Shown here in pieces: positions 56,556 to 64,000 of a stretch of DNA of 64,000 bases. The notes beneath the pieces were generated by a model. The model had not been told where the DNA came from. It saw nothing but the letters and a program-made list of their open reading frames with translations, and ran no database searches. The translations under genes were made by a program, and so were the position numbers. The stretch comes from Mycobacterium colombiense CECT 3035 (lineage in GTDB: Bacteria > Actinomycetota > Actinomycetes > Mycobacteriales > Mycobacteriaceae), in assembly GCF_002105755.1 (NCBI RefSeq), contig NZ_CP020821.1, positions 434,001-498,000 of the forward strand, given 5' to 3'. Each line of letters begins with the position of its first letter. The stretch's first letter is position 1.

Positions 56556-57527
56556 ATGAGATCAGCGGTGAGGAGGAGGAAGCGCTTGCCAGCAGAACGA
56601 GGCGAACCGGGCGCCGGGGCCGCGCGCCGCCACCGGGTGACGCACCGCACCGAGTACCGCTACTCCGACGTCGTGACCAGCTCGTACGGTCGCGGATTCC
56701 TCACCCCGCGCGATTCGCTGCGGCAGCGTTGTGTCGCGCATCGGTTGATCATCGACCCGGCCCCCGCCGATAGCTCCACCAGCGAGGACAGCTACGGCAA
56801 CATCAGCTCCTATTTCCACGTGACCGAGCCGCACGAGGTCCTGAAGGTGACCAGCGACTCGATCGTCGACGTCTATCCGCCCGGCCCGGATCTCTACACC
56901 GGCGGACCGGCGACGCAGCCGTGGGAGGCCGCCCGGCCGGCCGGGCCCGGCGGCGCGCTGGCGACCGAGTTCACCCTGGACCTCAACCCGCCCGAGATCA
57001 CCGACGACGTCCGCGACTACGCGGCGCCCAGCTTCACCCCCGGGCGCCCGCTGATCGAGGTGTTGAGCGAACTGACGTCACGCATCTTCACCGATTTCAC
57101 CTACCGGTCGGGGTCGACGACGATTTCCACCGGGGTCAATGAGGTTCTGGCCGCCCGCGAAGGGGTATGTCAAGACTTTGCCAGGCTGGCGATCGCCTGC
57201 CTGCGCGCCAACGGGTTGGCGGCCAGTTACGTATCCGGGTACCTGGCCACCGATCCGCCACCGGGAAAGGATCGGATGATCGGCATCGACGCCACCCACG
57301 CCTGGGCAGCGGTGTGGACCCCGCAGCAGCCGGGCCAATTCGAGTGGCTGGGGCTCGATCCCACCAACGACCAGATGGTCGACGAGCGCTACATCGTGGT
57401 GGGCCGGGGCCGCGACTACGCGGACGTCCCGCCACTGCGGGGCATCATCTACACCAACTCCGAGCACAGCGTGATCGACGTCGCCGTCGACGTGGTGCCC
57501 TACGAAGGCGAAGTGCTGCATGCGTGA
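56556..57527 (+). CDS. Transglutaminase-like cysteine peptidase family protein
   Basis: 323 residues. A beta-rich N-terminal domain (HRVTHRTEYRYSDVVTSSYG) precedes the transglutaminase core with the triad: cysteine in AREGVCQDFARLAIACLR, histidine in GIDATHAWAAVWTP and aspartate in LGLDPTNDQ. Such proteins cut or ligate amide bonds. ATG 56556 chosen (basic start RSAVRRRKRL). Overlaps the next gene by eight bases. Part of the cluster with ATP-grasp and alpha-E genes. Confidence 0.92.
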   Translation: MRSAVRRRKRLPAERGEPGAGAARRHRVTHRTEYRYSDVVTSSYGRGFLTPRDSLRQRCVAHRLIIDPAPADSSTSEDSYGNISSYFHVTEPHEVLKVTSDSIVDVYPPGPDLYTGGPATQPWEAARPAGPGGALATEFTLDLNPPEITDDVRDYAAPSFTPGRPLIEVLSELTSRIFTDFTYRSGSTTISTGVNEVLAAREGVCQDFARLAIACLRANGLAASYVSGYLATDPPPGKDRMIGIDATHAWAAVWTPQQPGQFEWLGLDPTNDQMVDERYIVVGRGRDYADVPPLRGIIYTNSEHSVIDVAVDVVPYEGEVLHA

Positions 57528-58575
57528 CTTCACCTGCCCCAACTGCGGCCAGCGCCTGACCTTCGAGAACTCCACCTGCCTGAATTGCGGTAGCGCGCTG
57601 GGGTTTTCGCTTGACCAGATGGCGTTGCTGGTGATCTCGGAGGACGATGCCACCGAGCACGCCGGCTTCGTGCACGCCAGCGAGTATCAGCTGTGCGCCA
57701 ATTTGCTTCTTGCCGAATGCAATTGGCTGGTTCCGGTCAACAACCCCCGGCTGCTGTGCACCTCCTGCGCGCTGACGATCGAACGGCCCAACGACGCCGA
57801 TACCGTCGGGATGGCCGAGTTCGCCCGTGCCGAGGCGGCCAAGCGCAGGCTGATCGCCGAGCTGCACGAGCTGAAGCTGCCGATCGTCGGGCGCGACAGC
57901 GATCCCGACTACGGCCTGGCGTTCCGGCTGCTGTCCAGCGCGCACGAGAAGGTGCTGACCGGCCACGAAAACGGGGTCATCACCATCGATTTGGCCGAGG
58001 GCGACGACGCGCACCGCGAGCAGTTGCGCGTCGAGATGGACGAACCGTACCGGACCCTGCTGGGGCACTTCCGCCACGAGATCGGCCATTACTACTACTA
58101 CCGGCTGATCGCTCCGTTCGCCGACTACGTGCAGCGCTTCAACGAGCTGTTCGGCGACCACGAAGCCGACTATCAGGAGGCGCTGGACCGCCACTACAGC
58201 GAGGGCGCTCCGGAGGGCTGGCAGGAGGACTTCGTGTCGTCCTATGCCACCATGCATCCCGCCGAGGACTGGGCCGAGACGTTCGCCCACTACCTGCACA
58301 TCCGCGACACGCTGGACACCTCGGCGTGGTGCGGACTGGCGCCGGCCTCGGCCACCTTCGACCGGCCCGCCCTGGGCCCCAGCGCTTTTCAGACGATCAT
58401 CGACATGTGGCTGCCGTTGTCGTGGTCGCTGAACATGGTGAACCGCTCGATGGGCCACGACGACCTGTACCCGTTCGTGCTGCCGGTCACGGTGCTGGAG
58501 AAGATGAAGTTCATCCACACCGTGGTCGACGAGGTGACCTCGGAATCCCGCGGTCGCGCGTCGATAGCCGGCTAG
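57520..58575 (+). CDS. Zinc-ribbon putative metallopeptidase (COG4307 type)
   Basis: 351 residues. N-terminal zinc ribbon (CPNCGQRL and CLNCGSAL), a further cysteine pair (LLCTSCAL) and a gluzincin-like site RHEIGHYYYYRL near residue 188 (HExxH pattern with HEIGH), with a later ETFAHYLHIRD that may give the third ligand. Known neighbours of transglutaminase/ATP-grasp genes. Likely a cytoplasmic peptidase of unknown target. Confidence 0.88.
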   Translation: MRDFTCPNCGQRLTFENSTCLNCGSALGFSLDQMALLVISEDDATEHAGFVHASEYQLCANLLLAECNWLVPVNNPRLLCTSCALTIERPNDADTVGMAEFARAEAAKRRLIAELHELKLPIVGRDSDPDYGLAFRLLSSAHEKVLTGHENGVITIDLAEGDDAHREQLRVEMDEPYRTLLGHFRHEIGHYYYYRLIAPFADYVQRFNELFGDHEADYQEALDRHYSEGAPEGWQEDFVSSYATMHPAEDWAETFAHYLHIRDTLDTSAWCGLAPASATFDRPALGPSAFQTIIDMWLPLSWSLNMVNRSMGHDDLYPFVLPVTVLEKMKFIHTVVDEVTSESRGRASIAG

Positions 58576-58584
58576 GGACCCACG

Positions 58585-59262
58585 GTGTGCTTCTCGATCA
58601 CGGCGGACCTGGTGGTGGGCACCGCCCTGGTGCCGGTGGCCGTGGCGACCCTGCGTGAGGTGAAGCACTGGCGCGAGGTGCCGTTCGCGGTGTTGCCGAC
58701 GGTGTTCGCGGTCCACCAGTTCATCGAGGCCGCCGTGTGGCCCAACGGCGTCGTCTCCCCGGGCATGGCCAACCTGGCGATGCGGGCCTACGTCTTCATC
58801 GCCTTGCCGCTGCTGCCCGCGCTGGTCCCGTGGGCGATCGTGATGCTGGAGCCGCGCGGCGCCCGGCTGCGGGTGACGCCGTTCGCGGTGCTCGGCACCG
58901 TCGTGTCGGTTTACCTGGCCGTCGTGGTGCTCACCGAACCGGTCACGGTGACGAAGGGTCCGCATGCGTTGCAGTACCAGACCGGGGTTTCCGACGGCTA
59001 CGTGTGGGCGGTGCTCTACGTCATCGCCGTCATCGGGCCGGCGCTGATGTCGGGCTATCGCTCGATTGTGGTGTTCGGGTTGGCGAACCTGGTGGGGCTG
59101 ATCGTGGTCGCGATCCTCTACACCCAGGCGTTCGCGTCGCTGTGGTGCATCTACGCCGCCGCGCTGTCGGTCCTGGCGCTCGTGCACATGGTGCGGCGCC
59201 GGCGACTGCCCGACCCGCACCGCCTGCACGGCGTGAAAGATGCGGTGGCGGCGCGAAACTAG
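58585..59262 (+). CDS. DUF6629-like multi-helix membrane protein
   Basis: 225 residues, about seven helices, beginning MCFSITADLVVG, like the MCFSATAS start I associate with DUF6629. The helical core includes PFAVLPTVFAVHQFIEAAVW and LWCIYAAALSVLALVHMVRR. GTG start at 58585, nine bases after the metallopeptidase stop. Function unknown; it could be the membrane partner of the peptide system. Confidence 0.75.
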   Translation: MCFSITADLVVGTALVPVAVATLREVKHWREVPFAVLPTVFAVHQFIEAAVWPNGVVSPGMANLAMRAYVFIALPLLPALVPWAIVMLEPRGARLRVTPFAVLGTVVSVYLAVVVLTEPVTVTKGPHALQYQTGVSDGYVWAVLYVIAVIGPALMSGYRSIVVFGLANLVGLIVVAILYTQAFASLWCIYAAALSVLALVHMVRRRRLPDPHRLHGVKDAVAARN

Positions 59263-59287
59263 CCCGGATCGCCCGCGGGCGGCACCG

Positions 59288-61957
59288 TTAGGCCGGCATC
59301 ACCCGTCGTGCGTCGGGACCCCAAATCGGCTGCATGCCACCGGGCAGCGCCAGCTGGGTGGTGGTGATCACCTCGGCCAGGTTGCGCAGCTCGGCATGCA
59401 CCGCGGCGAGCAACTCCGCCAGCTCCGCGCGCCGGCCGTCGCCGCCGACCCGCTCGAGCTCGGCGGGAATGGACCGCCGCAGCAGAGTGCCGATCTCGTC
59501 CACCAGGCGTTCGGGGCGCGACGACCCCGACGATCCGGGCAGGTCCCGCAGATTGATCCGCAGCCGCTCCAACTGGTACAGCAGGGACCGCGGGTTCTGC
59601 GCGTCGAACAGCATCAGCTCGGCCATGGCGGCCACGCTGATCTTGCCCACCGTGCGGCGCCGGTAGATGACCGAGGACTCGCACGCCACCAGCGTGGACT
59701 CGATGACGGTCTGTTCGGCCGCGGCGCCGCGGCCGACGGTCAGGGTGGCCTGCAGCAAGGCCGTCAGCCACAGCCCGCGTTCGATCCGTTTGCCGATGTC
59801 CATCATCGTCCAGCCCACGTCGCGCACCATCGACTCGCTGGCCACCCCGGACAGGGTGAGCATGCCGGCCAGCGTCTGCGCCTGGGCGCCGGTGAGCAGG
59901 GCGTCGGCCTCGGAAAGCGAGTCCGGCGGTTCGCTTCTCAGCGCCAGCGCGCGCTCCACCGCGGCCAGCACCATCCAGGTGTCGTTCGACATCTGGTCGC
60001 GCACCGCCCGCGCGGCCAGCGCCAACCCCTCCACCGATTGCACCAGGGAGCCGGGCCGGTGCGGATCGACGGTGAGCGACCACAGCGTCGACGGCGCGAT
60101 CGCGATCATCTCGGCGTGATCGCCGTCGCTGTCGGCCGCGATGTCGGTCCCGGTGATCCGGCCCAGCGCCGTCATCAACACCGGCACGCATTCGCTTTCC
60201 TCGCTGTGCTGGTGATGACGGTAGACGTGGAACCGGTCGCGGGCGACGATCAGCAGCCGCGCCATGCTTTCCGCGCGCTCGCCGTAGCGGCCGATCCAGA
60301 ACAGGTCGGACAGCACACGCGGGGAACTGACGCCCCAGGTTCCCGCGGCCGTCTTCGCCGGCGCCTCCGGCGTCGGCAGGCTGACCGCCTCAGCGTGGGC
60401 CCGCTCGGTGGGCCGCACCCAGACATCCTTTGCCGCAATGGTTTTCAGAGTATATGCGGCGGATCCGGGTGCCAGTACGTAGCCGATGCCGCCGATCATC
60501 GGCGCGTAGCCGCCGCGCTGGGCCACGGTGAACAACCGGATGCCGACGCCCGCCGACGACAGCACGCCGGCGTGGTCGGTGGGCGCGGACGAGAATTGCG
60601 GCAGCTCCTGGCCGATCCACTGCCACGGGGTCTGCTCGATGCGGGCCGCCACCTGTGTCAGCTGCTGCGCCGAAAGTGTGGGCCCGACAAGGGTTTTCGC
60701 GCCGACCGTGGACTTCAGCAATAACGACGACAGGTTCGCCAGCAGGTGCGAGCGTTCGGCGGCGATGCCGCCCCAGTAGACTCCGGCGGTGGGCAGCTGC
60801 AGCGTCTCCGACAGCAGGTGCTCGGCCATCGCGGGCAGGAAGCGCAGCAGCCCAGGGTTTTCCAGAATTCCGCTGCCCAGCGTATTGACCACGGTCACCG
60901 TCCCGCGGTGCTGGGCCTCCACCAAACCGGCCACCCCCAGCCGGGAGTCGGCGCGCAGATCCAGCGGATCGGTGTAGTCGGCGTCGACCCGGCGCAGCAC
61001 GACGTCGACGCGCTTGAGCGTGCCCAGCGAGCGCATCCACAGCATGCCGTCGCGCACCACCAGGTCGGCGCTTTCCACCATCGGGAAACCCAGCAGGGTG
61101 GCCAGGTACGCCTGGTCGAACGCGGTCTCGGAGTAGATGCCCGGGGACAGCACCACCACGACCGGGTCCTGGGCGTCGTCGGGTGCCGCGTCGATCAGCG
61201 CCAGCCGCAGCGCCTGGGCGAACGGCGTCGTCGGCCGCGGCGCGATGCGCTCGTAGAGGTCGGGGATGGAGTGCGCGACGACGCGCCGGTCGGCCAGCGC
61301 GTACCCGGCCCCCGAGGGCGCCTGGGTGCGGTCGCCGTTGACGACGAACGCGCCGTCCGGGCGCCGGCTCACATCGCAGGCATGCATGAAAAGCTGGTGG
61401 CGGCCCGGGATTTCGATACCGTTGGCCGCGCGCACGTACCCCGGGTGGCCGAACAGCAGCTCGGGGGGCAGGACGCCTTCGGTGAGCAGGCTGCGCGGAC
61501 CGTACAGGTCGGCCAGCACCGCGTCGAGCACCCGCGACCGCTGCAGCAGGCCGGCCTCGAGCGCCTCCCAGTCGGCCGCGGACAGCACGATGGGCAGGGT
61601 GTCCAGCTGCCACGGCCGGGGCTCCTGGCCGCGGCCGCCGGGTTCGACGTCGGTGTAGGTGATGCCGTCGTTGTCGATGAGGTCGTGCACCACCGAGCGC
61701 AGCCGGTCCAGCCCGGCGCGGCCCCGCTCCGCGATGGCGTCGGCCAGCTCGGCCCACGCCGGGCGCACGTTGCCGTCCTCGTCGACGAATTCGTCGTAGC
61801 CGCTCGCCGGGCCGTGCCGCAGATCGAAGAGCGCCTCCTGCGCCCGTGCCGCGCGGTATCCGGCCAGCAGGCGGTCGGCGTCATAGCGCGCGGCGCCGGC
61901 CACCGAGCCGGGCCCAGCCGGTGCGCCGGTGCCGAATGTCATGTCCGCAAACGTCAT
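59288..61957 (-). CDS. Circularly permuted ATP-grasp fused to alpha-E domain
   Basis: 889 residues. The N-terminal ~500 residues are the circularly permuted ATP-grasp (COG2308; MLWMRSLGTLKRVDVVLRRVD, GSGILENPGLLRFLP, YWGG..., ends LKTIAAKDVWVRP). The C-terminal ~330 are alpha-E (COG2307; RVLSDLFWIGRYGERAESMARLL, quoted as two blocks). Both domains are predicted to work in ATP-dependent amide-bond formation. I use ATG 61957, which overlaps the upstream TAA (TAATG); ATG 61942 is an alternative. The open frame beyond is a shadow. Rv2567 as I recall. Confidence 0.9.
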   Translation of the reverse strand: MTFADMTFGTGAPAGPGSVAGAARYDADRLLAGYRAARAQEALFDLRHGPASGYDEFVDEDGNVRPAWAELADAIAERGRAGLDRLRSVVHDLIDNDGITYTDVEPGGRGQEPRPWQLDTLPIVLSAADWEALEAGLLQRSRVLDAVLADLYGPRSLLTEGVLPPELLFGHPGYVRAANGIEIPGRHQLFMHACDVSRRPDGAFVVNGDRTQAPSGAGYALADRRVVAHSIPDLYERIAPRPTTPFAQALRLALIDAAPDDAQDPVVVVLSPGIYSETAFDQAYLATLLGFPMVESADLVVRDGMLWMRSLGTLKRVDVVLRRVDADYTDPLDLRADSRLGVAGLVEAQHRGTVTVVNTLGSGILENPGLLRFLPAMAEHLLSETLQLPTAGVYWGGIAAERSHLLANLSSLLLKSTVGAKTLVGPTLSAQQLTQVAARIEQTPWQWIGQELPQFSSAPTDHAGVLSSAGVGIRLFTVAQRGGYAPMIGGIGYVLAPGSAAYTLKTIAAKDVWVRPTERAHAEAVSLPTPEAPAKTAAGTWGVSSPRVLSDLFWIGRYGERAESMARLLIVARDRFHVYRHHQHSEESECVPVLMTALGRITGTDIAADSDGDHAEMIAIAPSTLWSLTVDPHRPGSLVQSVEGLALAARAVRDQMSNDTWMVLAAVERALALRSEPPDSLSEADALLTGAQAQTLAGMLTLSGVASESMVRDVGWTMMDIGKRIERGLWLTALLQATLTVGRGAAAEQTVIESTLVACESSVIYRRRTVGKISVAAMAELMLFDAQNPRSLLYQLERLRINLRDLPGSSGSSRPERLVDEIGTLLRRSIPAELERVGGDGRRAELAELLAAVHAELRNLAEVITTTQLALPGGMQPIWGPDARRVMPA

Positions 61958-64000
61958 TACTGCGCAACGGTACGCACGCGGCGCAGGTCGAGGATGCCCG
62001 GCGCGCCGACATCGGTGAAGATCCGGGCCTGCTTCTCCCGGATGCCGGACAGGTCGACTTTGCCGGGCGTGAAGCCGGTCGCCTCGAAGCGGCGGGCGCG
62101 GCGCGCCTCGGCCTCCACGGCGTTGACCGGTGGCGTGTCGTAGGCCCGCCCGCCGGGGTGGGCGACGTGGTAGGTGCAGCCCCCGCGCGAGGTGCCGGTG
62201 GTCAGGTCGATCAGCTCGAACCGCAACGGCCCGTCGGTCGAGATGGTGGGGTGCAGCGCGCTGGGCGGCTGCCAGGCCTTGAACCGCACCCCGCCCACGT
62301 GGATGTCGGGATTGTCGGTGGCCAGCAACGGCACCGGATAGCCGTTGGCCGTCAACACATAACGGTGCCGGTCGGCCCCGATGATGCGGACCTGGATGCG
62401 CTCGACCGAGGAATCGACGTAGCGCGCGGTGCCCGTCGCGATGGACTCCTCGCCCAGCGTCGTCCACGGCTCGATGGCCCCGCGCAGTTCGATCTCCACG
62501 CCGTCGAACACCGCGGTCCCGATGCGCGGGAACCGGAACTCGGTGAACGGATCCAGCCAGCTGGTCTCGAACGCGATGCCGTGCGCGCGCAGGTCCGCGG
62601 CGACGTCGGCGATGTCATGAATCAGGAAGTGCGGCAACAGGTATCGGCCGTGCAGGTTGGCGCCGTGGCGGATCAGCGGCGCGCGCAGCGGCTCGTCCCA
62701 GAACCACGCGACCAGTGAGCGCACCAACAGCGACTGCACCATCGCCATGTGCAGGTGCGGCGGCATCTCGAAGCCGCGCAGCTCCAGCAGGCCGAGCCGG
62801 CCGCGGGCGCTGTCGGGACTGTAGAGCTTGTCGATGCAGAACTCGGCGCGGTGCGTGTTGCCGGTGATGTCGGTCAGCAGGTGGCGCAGCGCGCGGTCGA
62901 TCACCCACGGCTTGGTGGCGCCACCGCCGCCCAGCCGGGCGATCTCGGCGAACGCGATCTCGAGTTCGTAGAGGGCATCGGCGCGGCCCTCGTCCACGCG
63001 CGGCGCCTGCGACGTGGTCCCCACGAACCGGCCGGCGAACAGGTAGGACAGCGACGGGTGGCGCTGCCAGTACGTCAGCAGCGACACCAGCAGGTCGGGG
63101 CGGCGCAGCAGCGGTGAGTCCGCGGGCGTCACGCCGCCCAGGGTGATGTGGTTGCCGCCGCCGGTGCCGCCGTGCGTGCCGTCCACGTCGAAGGACTCGG
63201 TGGACAGGCGGGCCAGCCGGGCCTGCGCGTACAGCGTCTCCAGTTGCCGGTGCTGTTCGGCGAAGCTGGCGGTGGGTGCGACGTTGACCTCGATGACGCC
63301 GGGGTCCGGGGTGATGGTCGTCGAGCGCAGCCGCGGGTCCGGCGGGGGATCGTAACCCTCGATCACCACCGGGCAGCCGGCCTTCGCCGCCGCGGCCTCG
63401 ACCCGGGCGATGAGATCGACGTAGTGCTCGAGCGCCCCGGTGGGCGGCATGAAGACGAAGAGCAGCCCGTCCCGAATCTCGGTGACCAGCGCGGTCGGCG
63501 GCGCGCCGTCGGGGTCGACGAGCACGGCGCCTGCCGACTCCGTCGACAGGGCGCCGCCGACGGTGAGGGGATCGGCATCGAACGACGGGCGCGGCGGTTT
63601 CCAGCTGATCGAGTCCAGTGGCAGCCGCAGCCCCGCCGGGGAATCCCCGGGCAGCAACACGATACGGCCGCGGCGCAGCCGCCAGTCGGCGCTGGCCCAT
63701 CCGAGGTCATCGTCGCGCCGGTGCAGTGGCAGCACGAATGCGGCCGGGGCCGTGACGGATTCGTCGAGGCGGGCGAGCAGCGCCGCGCGGCGCGCGGGGG
63801 AGTCGTCCTCCAGGTCGTCGGTGGCCTCCACCGGAACCCCTTGGGGCTCACGGACTGCGGCCGCCAGCCGGTGCAGTGGGTCCTCGTAGGCCGGCCGTAC
63901 CTGCGAGGCGGGCAGGCCCAGGCCGTCGGCGATCCCGGCGAGCAGCCGGGCGGCCGCCTCGCCGTCGACGGGGCATGGCGCCGCGGGGCTCCAGGGGTCG
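61957..64000 (-). CDS. Transglutaminase/DUF2126 protein, C-terminal part (start outside window)
   Basis: The frame is open from 64000 to the stop at 61957, so about 680 C-terminal residues are present. The DUF2126 (COG4196) pattern is clear: VRPAYEDPLHRL, GTHGGTGGGNHITLGG, HPSLSYLFAGRFVG, EFCIDKLYSPDSARGRLGLLE and GANLHGRYLLPHFL. The missing N-terminus should hold the transglutaminase domain, as in Rv2566. The GTG at 63831 is internal. Translationally coupled to the ATP-grasp/alpha-E gene. Confidence 0.9.
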   Translation of the reverse strand, partial: DPWSPAAPCPVDGEAAARLLAGIADGLGLPASQVRPAYEDPLHRLAAAVREPQGVPVEATDDLEDDSPARRAALLARLDESVTAPAAFVLPLHRRDDDLGWASADWRLRRGRIVLLPGDSPAGLRLPLDSISWKPPRPSFDADPLTVGGALSTESAGAVLVDPDGAPPTALVTEIRDGLLFVFMPPTGALEHYVDLIARVEAAAAKAGCPVVIEGYDPPPDPRLRSTTITPDPGVIEVNVAPTASFAEQHRQLETLYAQARLARLSTESFDVDGTHGGTGGGNHITLGGVTPADSPLLRRPDLLVSLLTYWQRHPSLSYLFAGRFVGTTSQAPRVDEGRADALYELEIAFAEIARLGGGGATKPWVIDRALRHLLTDITGNTHRAEFCIDKLYSPDSARGRLGLLELRGFEMPPHLHMAMVQSLLVRSLVAWFWDEPLRAPLIRHGANLHGRYLLPHFLIHDIADVAADLRAHGIAFETSWLDPFTEFRFPRIGTAVFDGVEIELRGAIEPWTTLGEESIATGTARYVDSSVERIQVRIIGADRHRYVLTANGYPVPLLATDNPDIHVGGVRFKAWQPPSALHPTISTDGPLRFELIDLTTGTSRGGCTYHVAHPGGRAYDTPPVNAVEAEARRARRFEATGFTPGKVDLSGIREKQARIFTDVGAPGILDLRRVRTVAQ

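Noticed and set aside
59288..62467. Extended 1059-codon version of the ATP-grasp/alpha-E gene
   Set aside because: The added N-terminus overlaps the DUF2126 gene out of frame; TAATG coupling at 61957 gives a proper start.
1..64000. tRNA, rRNA, CRISPR arrays, insertion sequences or prophage ends
   Set aside because: No cloverleaf, repeat-spacer pattern, transposase or integrase was found; the 13E12 gene alone is not evidence of a mobile element here.

Overview
The window is high-GC, densely coding actinobacterial DNA. Gene content and order match the ThrS-to-Rv2566 part of the Mycobacterium tuberculosis chromosome, read in reverse orientation (locus names are recalled, not searched). The M. 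tuberculosis PPE42, pdxH, vapBC41, PE_PGRS44 and haloalkane dehalogenase genes are missing from their expected places. The carboxylic acid reductase resembles those I remember from the M. avium complex. I read the host as a slow-growing, M. avium-complex-like Mycobacterium. I saw no rRNA, tRNA, CRISPR array or insertion sequence, and no gap between genes exceeds 300 bases.

Layout. 1-2254: end of a thioesterase, a TRIC-type channel and an M20 amidohydrolase. 2364-8775: a tightly overlapping operon thrS, HIT phosphorylase, pgsA, patA, pimA, Nudix, which makes the first phosphatidylinositol mannosides. 8835-12081: PLP synthase pdxS and pdxT with an acyl-CoA thioesterase between them, then the YebC regulator. 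12082-15711 (minus): a five-gene membrane operon DUF4178, DUF2617, DUF4247, DUF350 and a membrane-fused SpeE-like aminopropyltransferase, function unknown. 15891-18098: ruvCAB behind a LexA box. 18366-20403: two paralogous membrane proteins flanking a DUF1304 protein, each paralog with a SigF-like promoter. 20467-25472 (minus): gabT-type aminotransferase and carboxylic acid reductase. 25694-33992: yajC, secD, secF, a solute-binding lipoprotein, apt and relA. 33989-36813 (minus): a Ser/Thr kinase fused to an extracellular cyclophilin domain, beside ppiB. 36928-38868: glyoxalase II and hisS. 38902-42367: a 13E12 HNH protein and a radical-SAM protein, both with perfect LexA boxes. 42369-48046: ClC channel, Tat-exported phosphatase, MmpS-like protein, GGCT-like protein and MFS exporter. 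48097-50427: an XRE-cupin regulator divergent from an aldolase and a DapA-like lyase, sharing one operator region. 50434-56457: metallopeptidase, SRPBCC protein, ketopantoate-reductase-like protein, aspS, F420-type nitroreductase, FUSC transporter and MmcQ. 56556-64000: a transglutaminase / ATP-grasp / alpha-E cluster expected to build or cut an unknown peptide.

The most important caution is sequence quality. At least eight genes, including conserved ones such as secD and ruvB, are broken by apparent one-base losses, mostly inside G or C runs. The simplest reading is systematic consensus error, so the frameshifted genes are probably intact in the organism. One loss was exposed only because a strong terminator lies inside an otherwise open reading frame, and the kinase-cyclophilin gene looks intact only because its shifts cancel.
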